Part shown: in pieces, positions 7,705 to 17,022 of the stretch
How the letters are laid out: the number at the start of each line of letters is the position of its first letter
Numbering within the stretch: position 1 is the first letter of the stretch
From: Syntrophus sp. (in: bacteria)
GTDB taxonomy: Bacteria; Desulfobacterota; Syntrophia; Syntrophales; UBA8958
Assembly (NCBI GenBank): GCA_025355725.1
Contig: JANXZC010000090.1
Coordinates: 1 to 40,385, forward strand
Direction of reading: 5' to 3'
Length of the DNA stretch: 40,385 nucleotides
Translations under genes and position numbers: made by a program
Notes under the pieces: generated by a model
Told to the model about the DNA's origin: nothing
Database searches by the model: none
The model's input: only the letters and a program-made list of their open reading frames with translations

Positions 7705-8682
7705 CTACTTGCGCTGCCCTTCAGTCCTTTCCAGACGCTTGCGGGGATTGAAGGCCTTGTTTTCCATTTCTTCCAAGGCCGCCCTGACGGTCTGAAGTTG
7801 ACGAAAATCTTCCTTGAAATCGGATTTTCGATACCGTGAGGCCTCCATTTTCTTCATGGCAGCAACAAATCCCGCTAACTCCTCTTCCCGGACCAGCCCA
7901 TTTTTTAACAACTTTTGGATCTTCATTTCCGTCATCGTAAGGAGATCCTGCAGAATCTGTCTTTGCTCCAGGATCTCCTCAGACTCGTTTGGTGTCATTG
8001 CGGCTTCAGAAGTTTTAACGGTAGCTGGCTCAGACACATTTTGTGCTTTTGTTTCCGCCTCCTTCCCGCCCTGCTCTTCAATAATCAGTTTCCCCATGAG
8101 GGCCGCAATGAAAAGCAAGTTACCGAAAGCACCGGCTATCACGTCCTGAATCGCGGCGATTTTTTCTTCTTTCATATGCAGTCGGTCACGGACGAGGGAT
8201 ACGAATACCGCCAGGGGATGGGTTCCATCTGTAATGGCGACCACTTCGGGATGAAGATCGGGAAGTGGAACCTGCGCAATGGCCCGGTGCAACTCGGACG
8301 CTGCGGACAGGCAGGCCCTCAGGGGTTCAAAAGCTGTCTCTTCCCGGTGTTTTACAAAACGAACCTGATCGAGGACTTGCATTGCCGCTGCCTTCAAGCT
8401 TTGATTGACTGCGAGGAGCAGGGGTTCCAGAGTAGCGAGGGAAGTGATTCCTCCGGGATTAGGAATGGCTTGATAGGGTGAGGCAAACGCGATGACATCC
8501 TTTTTCAGAATTTCATATCCTTGACGCAGGGAAGCTATTCTCGTTTCCGTTACCTCCAGTTGCCGTAACTCACCTTTTTGCAGGTCCGAGACAAGGGATG
8601 ACAGTCCCTCGGATAAACCCAGGCACAAATTCCTGAGTTCCTGAAATCTTTGTTCCAATTGAAGATGATCAGGGGTTTTCAT
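7705..8682 (-). CDS. hypothetical helical/coiled-coil protein
   Basis: I do not recognise this 325-residue protein. It is almost wholly helical, with heptad-like segments at the start (LEQRFQELRNLCLGLSEGL) and end (LQTVRAALEEMENK), and a short hydrophobic stretch (FGNLLFIAALMGKLII) near residues 186-201 that is more likely a buried helix than a membrane span. There is no signal peptide. GAGGT lies about 10 nt before the ATG at 8682. It is convergent with the rhodanese gene and has no helpful neighbours. A structural or scaffold role is possible, but I cannot assign one. Confidence 0.65.
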   Translation of the reverse strand: MKTPDHLQLEQRFQELRNLCLGLSEGLSSLVSDLQKGELRQLEVTETRIASLRQGYEILKKDVIAFASPYQAIPNPGGITSLATLEPLLLAVNQSLKAAAMQVLDQVRFVKHREETAFEPLRACLSAASELHRAIAQVPLPDLHPEVVAITDGTHPLAVFVSLVRDRLHMKEEKIAAIQDVIAGAFGNLLFIAALMGKLIIEEQGGKEAETKAQNVSEPATVKTSEAAMTPNESEEILEQRQILQDLLTMTEMKIQKLLKNGLVREEELAGFVAAMKKMEASRYRKSDFKEDFRQLQTVRAALEEMENKAFNPRKRLERTEGQRK

Positions 8683-8962
8683 CTTAGAATGTACCTCTAA
8701 CCTTTATCTCTCGGGGTAAATTCCCCGAAGTTTGCTGGTGGTAGTTCACTATTCTCTCTTGTTGCCATCCAGAGAGCTTTGCATAACCAAGTATCATCCA
8801 TTCCCTGGAAAAAGTAGAATGAACGGTTTGGATCTGGGATATAGCAAATCCCCTCGATTCTCGCAAGGTCTCAATTAGCCAGCGGCGATGTCCCCCTGTT
8901 TCTTGAAGAGCGGAGGCGCTCCTTGCCCCCCTAAATAATCAACGGGGTTAGCAGCTCAGAGG

Positions 8963-9985
8963 TCAACCTCCAGCAAGCTCGAAGGCGCGCCGGTTTAGTT
9001 CCGCGGGGATCAGCGCCTCCCGCATCTGCTGGGTCAGGGCCGGCACGCCCAGCCATTGGCCGGTGGCGGAAACCACGGGCTCCAAAGTCCCGTCATCCCT
9101 GACTATAGCGGCACCGCCGGAGGCCCAGCACATTATCCTTGACGGTGTTTTCCCCCTTAGTTTTCCACCTTGTCCGAAGAAAAGCAGTCTCTCCCCGACC
9201 CGAATATCCCGATAGAAAGTATAATCAATCCGAACTGTCACTCCACCGCTGGCCGATACCATGAAGGCCGCCAGGCCCAATGTCTCGTCGAGGAGGGCCA
9301 GAATCGGCAAAGGATGGAAGATTTCATTTCTCTGGAACATATTGAAACTTCGCTTGTCATCTTCATCAAAGCCGGCAAGGGAGACAACAATCTTTTTCTC
9401 GATCTCGCCGTCAACAAAATAAAAGCGCCGCCGCAGTCCTGCCTCTTCCCTCTCTACCCCGCAGACGAAGCAGTTGCGGTAATAGGGCAGGGGCAGCAAC
9501 TGGTTTTCAATATCGTCATAGCGGACGGGGAGGGAATCCTGAAATTGGGTCTTTTTATGGGGTCCTTCCTTTCCATAGTGGATATTGGCGCGCAGATAGG
9601 GCTCATCTTCCCCCTCCCGCAAGATCCGCCCGGATAAGCAGCCTTCGTTGCGAATTACGGCCGCCTCCACGGCATCGCCGATACGGAGACTCGCTCCTCC
9701 CAGGCGATATTCGACATTGAACGGATAATGATAAACAGGGTGCAATCCATCAGCCCCCATGTGGAGCGCCAGCTCCAGCAGAATCCCCATACCGATGCCG
9801 CCATGGGGGATGCCTATCCATCCCTCGGTGCTGCGGGTCATCTTCAGGCGGGACCGGATCCCCTGATCGTCCCGCGTGATACATGCATTGCCGAACAGGA
9901 AGGAATGAATAAAATCATCCGTTTCTTGGGTCGCATCACTCTGATTAATATGTTCTGATTGCTTGATTACCGTCAATGTATCCAT
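8963..9985 (-). CDS. double-hotdog-fold protein, possible acyl-CoA thioesterase-like
   Basis: The 340-residue protein shows two hotdog-like halves. The first has the helix motif HGGIGMGILLELAL at about residue 62, as in thioesterase-family hotdogs. The second opens with RNCFVCGVEREEAGL near residue 172, the NCFVCG signature seen at the N-terminus of many PaaI/YbgC-like hotdog proteins, and later has LALLDETLGLAAF as its hotdog helix. Such proteins hydrolyse or bind acyl-CoA thioesters. The substrate is unknown. AAAGGAC precedes the ATG. It is divergent from the phosphatase gene at 10074. The fusion of two halves in one chain is inferred from the motifs. Confidence 0.65.
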   Translation of the reverse strand: MDTLTVIKQSEHINQSDATQETDDFIHSFLFGNACITRDDQGIRSRLKMTRSTEGWIGIPHGGIGMGILLELALHMGADGLHPVYHYPFNVEYRLGGASLRIGDAVEAAVIRNEGCLSGRILREGEDEPYLRANIHYGKEGPHKKTQFQDSLPVRYDDIENQLLPLPYYRNCFVCGVEREEAGLRRRFYFVDGEIEKKIVVSLAGFDEDDKRSFNMFQRNEIFHPLPILALLDETLGLAAFMVSASGGVTVRIDYTFYRDIRVGERLLFFGQGGKLRGKTPSRIMCWASGGAAIVRDDGTLEPVVSATGQWLGVPALTQQMREALIPAELNRRAFELAGG

Positions 9986-10073
9986 GTCCTTTCACTGCTT
10001 GACCTTGCTGTATAATTAGCATATCTTATCAATAAAAGCATTATCAACAAATAGTGACAGGATAATTAAATTA

Positions 10074-11681
10074 ATGACCATCCGTACCAAGCTGATTCTT
10101 GTCTATGGCGCCCTGGCCATTCTTTTCTCGGCAATTTTTTCCGTTATCGGCGTGGTCAGGATAACCGAGAATGCCACGGACAGTGCCGATAAAATGAAAA
10201 CGACGATCCGTAGCGGTCTGGAAAAGATTCTCGGGGAAAAGGCCCATGACTTGGCGGGACAAATAGAGATTTATCTTCAGAACCACCCCCTGGACCCTAA
10301 AGACCAGAATCTCAGAAAGATTGTCGTGCAGAAGATCCAGAAAACGGGGTACAGCGGCCTCCATGACGGTGTCGGGCAGGGAGACGGCAGGTATCTCTTC
10401 CATCCCGATCCCGATATCGAAGGGAAAAGGTTGTCGGATTTTCGTTATAAACTCCCAGCCCTATGGGAGGCGATTCAAAAGAATCTGACCGGCCAATCGG
10501 TCGGTCAATATTACCTTTGGGAGGGAAAAGACGGTTCCATCCGGGAAAAATATTTTGTGGGCGTACCTGTGAGGGGGACGGCCTGTATCCTCTTTGCGAC
10601 GGTTTATGTCGATGAATTCTATCAACCCCTGATCCAGGCCCAGGAAACCATCGGCAAGGAAAGAGATGCGACCATCAGCATTTTTCTATTCTCATCCCTC
10701 CTGGCCACGATCATCATGGTCCTCGTCTCAGTATTGATCGCTCGGGGGATTTCCCGGCCTATTCGTCAAGTTGCCTTTCTTGCCCGCCGGATTGGTGAGG
10801 GAAACCTCGATGCCAGGCTCCACATTTCCACGGGTGATGAAATGGAAGAACTGGCGGAGGTACTCAACAAGATGTCGGCCGATCTTAAGGCCTACATCGA
10901 AAACCTGCGGGTAACTACGGCGGCGAAGGAACGGATGGAAAGTGAATTGCAGGTGGCCCGGGACATTCAGCAATCCATCATCCCCCATACTTTTCCACCC
11001 TATCCCGATGTCAGGGAATTCGACATCTATGGAAAGATGATTCCGGCAAAAGAGGTGGCCGGCGATTTCTATGATTATTTCTTCATCCGACCGGACAAAC
11101 TCGGGATCATGATCGGTGACGTCTCGGGTAAAGGTGTTCCCGCTGCCCTGTTCATGTTTATGTCCCGGGCCTTGATCAGGGTTTATGGCATGGAGGGAGG
11201 AGGCCCGGCGGAGACCCTTTTCAAAACCAACCGGATGCTAGCCGCAAACAATGATGCCACCATGTTCGTTACCGTCATTTATGCCGAATATGACCTGGGG
11301 ACGGGTAAGATAGTCATTGCCAATGGAGGCCACACCCCCCCCCTACTCTGCACAGAAGAGGCATCCGGGTTTCTTGATTTTCCCTCCGATCCGATCGTGG
11401 GACCCCTGCTCGAAAGCGACTATCATGAATGGTCCCTCGCTATGAAAGGGGGAGATATGCTACTCTTTTATACCGACGGTGTTACAGAGGCCCAAACGGC
11501 GGAGGGAATCATGTATAGTGAGGAGAGGCTCGCAGTCTGGAATGCCGGGCAGGAAGATCGGGATCCGGAACGGATGTGCCATTCGCTGCTGATAGATGTG
11601 GCGGACTTTGCCAAGGGGGCGCCACAATTCGACGATATTACCCTGCTGGCCTTCCGGGTCAACAATATACGGGGGGCATAA
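10074..11681 (+). CDS. membrane sensor SpoIIE/RsbU-type serine phosphatase (Cache-HAMP-PP2C)
   Basis: The 535-residue protein starts with a membrane helix (about 7-28). A periplasmic single-Cache-like domain (about 35-195, with GDGRYLFHPDP) and a second membrane helix (about 203-225) follow, then a HAMP domain (ISRPIRQVAFLARRIGEGNL) and a short coiled coil. The SpoIIE/PP2C phosphatase domain runs from about residue 290, with RDIQQSIIP, the metal-binding GDFYDYF and IGDVSGKGVPAA, and a late FYTDGVTEA. It likely dephosphorylates an anti-anti-sigma factor in a partner-switching pathway in response to a periplasmic ligand. No STAS or anti-sigma kinase gene is next to it, so its partner is encoded elsewhere. 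Confidence 0.92.
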   Translation: MTIRTKLILVYGALAILFSAIFSVIGVVRITENATDSADKMKTTIRSGLEKILGEKAHDLAGQIEIYLQNHPLDPKDQNLRKIVVQKIQKTGYSGLHDGVGQGDGRYLFHPDPDIEGKRLSDFRYKLPALWEAIQKNLTGQSVGQYYLWEGKDGSIREKYFVGVPVRGTACILFATVYVDEFYQPLIQAQETIGKERDATISIFLFSSLLATIIMVLVSVLIARGISRPIRQVAFLARRIGEGNLDARLHISTGDEMEELAEVLNKMSADLKAYIENLRVTTAAKERMESELQVARDIQQSIIPHTFPPYPDVREFDIYGKMIPAKEVAGDFYDYFFIRPDKLGIMIGDVSGKGVPAALFMFMSRALIRVYGMEGGGPAETLFKTNRMLAANNDATMFVTVIYAEYDLGTGKIVIANGGHTPPLLCTEEASGFLDFPSDPIVGPLLESDYHEWSLAMKGGDMLLFYTDGVTEAQTAEGIMYSEERLAVWNAGQEDRDPERMCHSLLIDVADFAKGAPQFDDITLLAFRVNNIRGA

Positions 11682-11830
11682 CATAATGTGTTGTTTTATT
11701 ATTCGTCTTGAAGGCGGAGTTGCGGGGATTGGCTGTATATTAATGAAGGATTTGTCTGAGGGGTTTGTCTTGACAGAATGGACATTCTCTCTATAATACA
11801 TCACCATGTCATGACAAAGAGGGGGGAATC

Positions 11831-12835
11831 ATGACCACCGTGCCAAAAATGAAACTGCCGGACATCCTGGCGCAGTTCCGGAAAAAGGATCGGGCTGCCA
11901 GCCAGGCGCCGTCTGTTGGCCAGGCTTCCGGGAAAGATTACGCGCCCATCCAGCCCGGCGACGGGAAAAAGACCTATCAACCGTTAAAACCAAAGGGAGG
12001 CGCCTCACGCTCCTGGCCTTTTCTTGTGGGCATCGTCGTTATCTCCATCCTCTTTGGAATCAACGACTTTATCAAGGATTCTGAACCATTTAAGATCGCA
12101 TCATCCTTCGTTAAAGAAAACCAACAGATCAAGGATGATCTCGGGGAAGTCACAGAAACCGCCCCCTGGTTTCCATCCTCCCTAAAGACATCGGGCAGCA
12201 CCGTCCAGGTCCAGCTTACCCTCCGTGTCGAGGGGAACAAAGGCGCGGGGAAGGCGTATGTAACCCTTGTGTATGTGCGGGATCGGTGGCAGATTACAGC
12301 CGCTTCCTATGAAAACCGGCAGGGCAAGGTAGGATCGCTAATCAAAGGGGAAGTTCTGGACCCTGCCGTTTCTCCTGCCGCTGGAAAAAGCGCCGGGAAC
12401 CTGTCGGCGGGGCACCGGTTCTTCAAACAGAACAACTTTAAGCAGGCCGTCGTAGAGTATAACCTGGTCATCCAGACCGACCCCAATAACAGCGTCGCTT
12501 ATTACTGGCGGGGTCGGGCCTATAATAAGCTGAATCTTCCTGATAAGGCCCTGGCGGATTTTGAACGAACCGTGGAATTGAACCCAACCCATGCCGAAGC
12601 CTATAACTGGCTGGGCTGGCTCTCGGAAAAAGACAATCGGTACGACGCCTGTATAGGCTATCTTACTAAGGCTATCGAATTGAAAACAGACAATAGCTGG
12701 AGCTACTACCATCGGGGAAGATGCAATTACCAGCAGGGAAATAAGAAGGAGGCCGCCCGGGACGCTGACCAGGCATGTAAGCTCGGTTATCAGCAGGCCT
12801 GCAAGGTCGTGAAGCAACTGAAAGAAGGGAAGTAG
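11831..12835 (+). CDS. membrane-anchored Coa1-like domain plus TPR protein
   Basis: The 334-residue protein has a proline-rich cytoplasmic start, one membrane segment at about residues 60-80 (WPFLVGIVVISILFGI) and a domain resembling the Coa1 family (about 92-180, with KENQQIKDDLGEV, VEGNKGAGKAYVTLV and WQITAASYE). At least three TPR units follow at about 195-330 (for example AYYWRGRAYNKLNLPDKAL). The C-terminal part should lie outside the cytoplasmic membrane and bind protein partners. A GAGGGGGG site precedes the ATG. It is followed by two small envelope genes on the same strand. The Coa1 match is by pattern and its function in bacteria is not established. Confidence 0.7.
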   Translation: MTTVPKMKLPDILAQFRKKDRAASQAPSVGQASGKDYAPIQPGDGKKTYQPLKPKGGASRSWPFLVGIVVISILFGINDFIKDSEPFKIASSFVKENQQIKDDLGEVTETAPWFPSSLKTSGSTVQVQLTLRVEGNKGAGKAYVTLVYVRDRWQITAASYENRQGKVGSLIKGEVLDPAVSPAAGKSAGNLSAGHRFFKQNNFKQAVVEYNLVIQTDPNNSVAYYWRGRAYNKLNLPDKALADFERTVELNPTHAEAYNWLGWLSEKDNRYDACIGYLTKAIELKTDNSWSYYHRGRCNYQQGNKKEAARDADQACKLGYQQACKVVKQLKEGK

Positions 12836-12880
12836 CCAATGACAAGGGTAAGACTAACCAGTAAAGAACAGAGGAGAATC

Positions 12881-13246
12881 ATGAAATTTATCGCCGCAAA
12901 AATTGCCGTCCTTATCACATCCATTAACGTCGTTCTATTTGTGCTTTTCAATCCGCCCTGGAAATGCTCTTTGCATATCGGCAATACCACCATTAGCAAA
13001 TACTGGGGCTTTCACACAATTACGAAGCCGCCAAATTCCTTTGATTACTTTTACAATCTGGGAGATAAATTTCACCTGCCCCTTGTCGAAACCGGCCGCT
13101 TTGATCCGAGAATACTGAATGCCTTTGAGTTTAATATTGATTATTCCTTGGCGGCCATCTGCATCGCCGGGATTGTCATCATAACGCTGTGGGGATTGTG
13201 GACCGTAAAATTTATCGAGGAATTTTACGCGAGCAAGGAGACATAA
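12881..13246 (+). CDS. small membrane protein with two predicted helices
   Basis: This 121-residue protein is not recognised. It has an N-terminal hydrophobic helix (about residues 5-24), an extracytoplasmic loop of about 65 residues with two tryptophans and FNPPWKC, and a second helix near the C-terminus (AAICIAGIVIITLWGLW). I start it at 12881, where GAGGAG lies just upstream, rather than at 12839. It follows the Coa1/TPR gene by 45 bases and is probably in the same transcript. Confidence 0.6.
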   Translation: MKFIAAKIAVLITSINVVLFVLFNPPWKCSLHIGNTTISKYWGFHTITKPPNSFDYFYNLGDKFHLPLVETGRFDPRILNAFEFNIDYSLAAICIAGIVIITLWGLWTVKFIEEFYASKET

Positions 13247-13292
13247 AAGGTTTTCATCGGATCTATATATTTAAACGAAGGAGGTCGAGCAG

Positions 13293-13475
13293 GTGAGAAA
13301 AACGCATTTTTTGATAGCGCTATTAATTATATGCAGTATTTTTTTATCATTTACCGGTTGCGCCGGAAAGCGTGGTTCCGGCCGGGACGCGACAACTGTT
13401 GAGGACGATTATAAGAGTGACCGGGACATCGGAAGAGAGATGGATAGGGACAGGCTGGACCGCGGCGGCTATTGA
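13293..13475 (+). CDS. small lipoprotein
   Basis: This 60-residue protein starts with GTG, preceded by GGAGG. Residues 1-23 form a lipoprotein signal peptide with the lipobox FTGC, so Cys23 would be lipidated. The mature part is only 38 residues, highly charged (DRDIGREMDRDRLDRGGY) and probably unstructured. It follows two other envelope proteins. No function can be assigned. Confidence 0.6.
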   Translation: MRKTHFLIALLIICSIFLSFTGCAGKRGSGRDATTVEDDYKSDRDIGREMDRDRLDRGGY

Positions 13476-13692
13476 GAAGGCAGGGTGGGCAGGCCAAAAT
13501 ATTCTTCGTCAAGGACTGATTGCCGTCTGGCCAATCTGTTTCCGTTGTATTCCCATTCATCCAATAGCCTCTGCCACGGATTCAATATCATTTCATGAGG
13601 CTGGGCAGATAAAGGGCGGTTACGGGAAAACTGCATAATGGCTGCTTTCAGGCGGTAATGGTTTTCACGGCCATGGGAATTTCGGACAGTTG

Positions 13693-14004
13693 TCAAGAAT
13701 TATTTTCCCTTGATTTAAGCGATTCATCTTTGAGACGTTCCAGCTCTTCCCGGTAAAGCTCTGCCTTGGCGCGAATCTGTTCAATTTCTTCCCGTGCCTT
13801 ATCAAGTTTCTCGTCCTGTTTCTTTTTGTCTTCACGAAGTTGGTCCTGGATGTCGTCGTAACCCACATACATGGCAAGACCACCCCCGAGGAGCAGCATG
13901 ATGGGCAGGGCCCCTTTGATAATGATGACAAATGCTTGCCACCAGACAATCAGTCCGAGCAGACCTAAAACCGTGGCAATGGCGCCGCCAACAAGGAGAG
14001 GCAT
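13693..14004 (-). CDS. small membrane protein with a coiled-coil tail
   Basis: The 103-residue protein has two closely spaced hydrophobic helices (about residues 2-25 and 27-47) followed by a highly charged coiled coil (QLREDKKKQDEKLDKAREEI onward). I start it at the ATG at 14004. The GGAGG that might suggest a longer TTG-started reading is in fact its ribosome site. It is divergent from the histidine genes and convergent with the lipoprotein gene. Function unknown; it could anchor or organise something at the membrane. Confidence 0.65.
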   Translation of the reverse strand: MPLLVGGAIATVLGLLGLIVWWQAFVIIIKGALPIMLLLGGGLAMYVGYDDIQDQLREDKKKQDEKLDKAREEIEQIRAKAELYREELERLKDESLKSRENNS

Positions 14005-14194
14005 GAGTTTAACCTCCAAAGAGTAAAATTTCTTCTTGCCTGAAAAGTATCAAAAAAGATAACGATTAGCAAGGTCAAATTCATCACAACGGCAAAATAA
14101 TGCTTGATAAAATGAATATATTCCATTACCATGCGCCCCTTGCTCAGCGATGGGCGGGAAATGTTTTGACTGACTTGATGAAGGACAAAAAATA

Positions 14195-14569
14195 ATGATT
14201 TCTCTAGATTTTGATAGGGTCGGCGGTCTTGTCCCGGCTATTGTTCAGGACTTCGATACAAACGAGATTCTAATGCTTGCCTACATGAACCAGACGGCAT
14301 GGGAAAAGACACTGGAAACAGGGATGGCTACCTTCTGGAGCCGGTCGCGGCAGTCCTTATGGGTCAAAGGGGAGACATCGGGAAATATGCAGGAAGTCAA
14401 GGAAATAAGGGTTGACTGCGATCAGGACGCCGTAATCCTCAAGGTTCTTCAGCGGGGCGGGGCCGCCTGTCATACGGGATACAGGTCATGTTTCTATCGG
14501 AGAATCGATGGCGATCAGGTTGTGGTGATTGGCGAGCGAATATTCAACCCGAAGGATGTCTATCGATGA
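14195..14569 (+). CDS. hisI: phosphoribosyl-AMP cyclohydrolase
   Basis: The 124-residue single-domain HisI opens the purine ring of phosphoribosyl-AMP, the third step of histidine synthesis. Visible family motifs are [10 protein letters not shown](V)KGETSGN, the metal-binding VDCDQDA and the zinc cysteines in [14 protein letters not shown]. The length is normal for a HisI without the HisE domain, so hisE must be elsewhere. AAGGA precedes the ATG. The stop codon overlaps the hisG start (ATGA), so the two are translationally coupled. Confidence 0.96.
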   Translation: MISLDFDRVGGLVPAIVQDFDTNEILMLAYMNQTAWEKTLETGMATFWSRSRQSLWVKGETSGNMQEVKEIRVDCDQDAVILKVLQRGGAACHTGYRSCFYRRIDGDQVVVIGERIFNPKDVYR

Positions 14570-15438
14570 AAAAGCTCAGGCTGGGAATACCGAAGGGTTC
14601 TCTTGAAGTCAGTACCGTTGACCTGTTTAAGAGAGCGGGATGGCGCATTACTTATGACAGCAGAAATTACTTTCCCGACATTGACGATGAGGAAATAACA
14701 TGTATCCTTGTCCGCGCCCAGGAGATGTCGCGATATGTAGAAGAGGGAGTTCTTGACCTTGGCCTGACCGGCAGGGACTGGATCATCGAGAATGAATCGG
14801 AAGTGGTGACGATACAGGATCTCATTTACTCCAAAACCTCAACTCGCCAAGCCCGTTGGGTCCTGGTAGTCAGGGAGGATTCGGATATTCAGACCCTCGA
14901 TGATATGAAAGGGCGGCGAATATCCACAGAATTAGTCAATTTCACAAAGAAATATTTTCGGGAACGTAATATTGATGTCCATGTGGAGTTTTCCTGGGGA
15001 GCGACGGAAGCCAAGGTGGTCGAGGGCCTTGTCGATGCCATTGTCGAGGTGACGGAGACGGGATCCACCATCCGTGCCAACAAGTTGAAGATCATCCACG
15101 AGTTGATGAAAACCAACACCCAACTGATCGCAAATCGTGAAGCCTGGGAAGACCCTTGGAAAAGGCAGAAGATTGATCAAATAAAGACCCTCCTCAACGG
15201 ATCCTTGCAGGCCATGGGAAAGGTTGGTTTGAAACTCAATGTTGCCAGGGAAAATCTGGGGCGAGTAATTTTACTTTTGCCATCTTTGAAGGCCCCAACC
15301 ATCTCCGGCCTGTATTCCGAAGAATGGCTTGCCGTAGAAACTATTGTGGACACAAGCATTGTCAGGGATTTGATCCCCCTCCTGAAGGAGGCTGGCGCTG
15401 AGGGCATTATTGAATATGCCTTAAATAAAGTAATATAA
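14566..15438 (+). CDS. hisG: ATP phosphoribosyltransferase, long form
   Basis: The 290-residue enzyme commits ATP and PRPP to histidine synthesis. The N-terminus [11 protein letters not shown], the motif DLGLTGRDW and the PRPP-binding [12 protein letters not shown] are typical. The last 75 or so residues form the ACT-like regulatory domain of long HisG, so it should be a histidine-inhibited homohexamer needing no HisZ. I use the ATG at 14566, which overlaps the hisI stop, not the longer reading at 14488 that runs through hisI. Confidence 0.96.
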   Translation: MKKLRLGIPKGSLEVSTVDLFKRAGWRITYDSRNYFPDIDDEEITCILVRAQEMSRYVEEGVLDLGLTGRDWIIENESEVVTIQDLIYSKTSTRQARWVLVVREDSDIQTLDDMKGRRISTELVNFTKKYFRERNIDVHVEFSWGATEAKVVEGLVDAIVEVTETGSTIRANKLKIIHELMKTNTQLIANREAWEDPWKRQKIDQIKTLLNGSLQAMGKVGLKLNVARENLGRVILLLPSLKAPTISGLYSEEWLAVETIVDTSIVRDLIPLLKEAGAEGIIEYALNKVI

Positions 15439-15497
15439 ATTGAATGCTTGGCTAAGTGCAAGGAAGTCCTGCCGATTCGGCAGCGGGAGGAGAGGAA

Positions 15498-16082
15498 ATG
15501 CGTAAGGGAAAGGTCAAAAGGAAAACCAGCGAAACGACCATTTCCATGGAGATGGATCTGGATGGCTCCGGCCGCGCGGAAATTGACACCACGGTTCCTT
15601 TCATGAACCATATGTTGACTCTCTTTTCCAGGCATGGTCTTTTTGACATCAAGATAGCGGGAAAAGGTGACCGGGATGTGGATGACCACCATCTGGTTGA
15701 AGATTTGGGGATCTGTCTGGGAGAATTGGTAAAGGAAGCCCTCGGTTCCAAAGAGGGCATCAAGCGTTACGGATCAGCTCTTTTGCCAATGGATGAGAGC
15801 CTTTGCAGCATCGCCATCGATCTTTCGGGAAGGCCCTACCTGATCTACAATGTCGAGTTTGGAGAGGCCCGGATTGGGGATTTCGATCCCGCACTGCTGA
15901 AGGAGTTTTTCAAGTCTTTTTCGGATCATAGCGGAATGACCTTGCACATCAATGTCCTCTATGGTAAGAATAACCACCATGTTGCCGAGTCTATCTTCAA
16001 GGCCTTTGCCCGTGCTCTGAGAAGGGCGGCGAGTCTGGATGACCGGATTCAGGGTGTCATGTCCACAAAGGGAAGTCTCTAA
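15498..16082 (+). CDS. hisB: imidazoleglycerol-phosphate dehydratase
   Basis: This 194-residue monofunctional HisB dehydrates imidazoleglycerol phosphate, the sixth step of histidine synthesis. The two manganese-binding motifs VDDHHLVED and NNHHVAES are present, as is the conserved VPFMNHMLTLFSRHG. I start at 15498, directly after GGAGGAGAGG; the reading from 15456 has no ribosome site. There is no phosphatase domain. It lies 59 bases after hisG in the same run. Confidence 0.96.
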   Translation: MRKGKVKRKTSETTISMEMDLDGSGRAEIDTTVPFMNHMLTLFSRHGLFDIKIAGKGDRDVDDHHLVEDLGICLGELVKEALGSKEGIKRYGSALLPMDESLCSIAIDLSGRPYLIYNVEFGEARIGDFDPALLKEFFKSFSDHSGMTLHINVLYGKNNHHVAESIFKAFARALRRAASLDDRIQGVMSTKGSL

Positions 16083-16161
16083 CTTAATAAGTACTTTCAC
16101 CTCCTATGCGGGGTTGTTTTTCTAATCCGTCGTAGGGATTCTTGCGGGTGGGGTCCACATA

Positions 16162-16896
16162 ATGTTCAGATTCAGCACATACATGATGATCATCGTAACG
16201 GAGAAATGGCGGGTCTTGGCGTGCCTGATGGTTCTAATCGTGATTTCCGGCTGTCAGAGCGCCAGCGGCGTATCTTCATCCCTGATTAAGGACAAGGACA
16301 TCACATTCAGACGCATAGCCGTCATGCCCTTTCAGCAAGTATCCCCAGAATTGGTAGCTACTTATGCCGCTCAAAATGCACTTTCTGCATCTGTTCTGAA
16401 AACGGATAATGATCTCAAGAGCCCGGAACGTTTTCTTCAGGATTTCTTCATGGAGCGAATTTCTGGCTATCCTCAGTTCGAGCTCGTTTCGCCCGACCGG
16501 GTAGGAGGTATTTACAACAGGGTCAGCAGCAACTCTTTCCGGGCGACCATGCCGCAGGTGATTAAGGAAGTGGGAGAAGAACTCAATGCGGATGCCATTG
16601 TCGTGGGATATCTCTACCGCTACCGGGAGAGGCGGGGTTATGATTATTCTGTGGAAAAACCCGCATCGGTCTTCTTCGAAATCCATTTATTCAGGGTTCA
16701 GGATGGGGCTCTCGTCTGGAAGGGTATATTCAATAAAACCCAGTCATCGTTGATGGAAAATGTATTGGGGGTATCCTATTTCCTGAAAGACAGGGGGCGA
16801 TGGCTTACGGCGAAAGAGTTGGCTATGGAGGGAATGGAGGACACGATCAGAAGATTTCCCGGTGTGGCAAAAGATTCGGTCCGGGTTAACCCCTGA
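16162..16896 (+). CDS. lipoprotein of unknown function inside the his run
   Basis: The 244-residue protein has an N-terminal hydrophobic segment and a lipobox ISGC near residue 30, so it should be an outer-membrane or periplasmic lipoprotein. After the signal, RRIAVMPFQQ and ELNADAIVVGYLYRYRER recall the alpha/beta fold of CsgG/LpoB/GNA1162-type lipoproteins. The start is uncertain: ATG codons at 16183 and 16186 would give a shorter and more typical signal peptide. It lies between hisB and hisA on the same strand but has no evident link to histidine synthesis. Confidence 0.65.
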   Translation: MFRFSTYMMIIVTEKWRVLACLMVLIVISGCQSASGVSSSLIKDKDITFRRIAVMPFQQVSPELVATYAAQNALSASVLKTDNDLKSPERFLQDFFMERISGYPQFELVSPDRVGGIYNRVSSNSFRATMPQVIKEVGEELNADAIVVGYLYRYRERRGYDYSVEKPASVFFEIHLFRVQDGALVWKGIFNKTQSSLMENVLGVSYFLKDRGRWLTAKELAMEGMEDTIRRFPGVAKDSVRVNP

Positions 16897-17022
16897 GCAC
16901 CATGCGGGCCTGAATTCGATCCGGTGTTTATCATTATTTCAAACAGCCGCTCTGCAAAGGCATAGATCATTTGATTTGCTCCTCATTTTCTATCATCCCA
17001 AAATTTTTTTAAAGGATGCGAT

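Noticed and set aside
8684-8866. Sixty-codon minus-strand reading frame ending one base before the 325-aa gene
   Set aside because: It has no ribosome site, no recognisable motif and unremarkable composition, so I see no support beyond its position.
13469-13696. Minus-strand 75-codon frame with protein-like text (NPWQRLLDEWEYNGNRLARR)
   Set aside because: It needs a TTG start without a ribosome site and overlaps the lipoprotein gene. It could be a gene fragment, but nothing identifies it.
14488-14565. Longer N-terminus for hisG
   Set aside because: It runs through hisI in another frame. The ATG at 14566 overlapping the hisI stop gives the normal family N-terminus.
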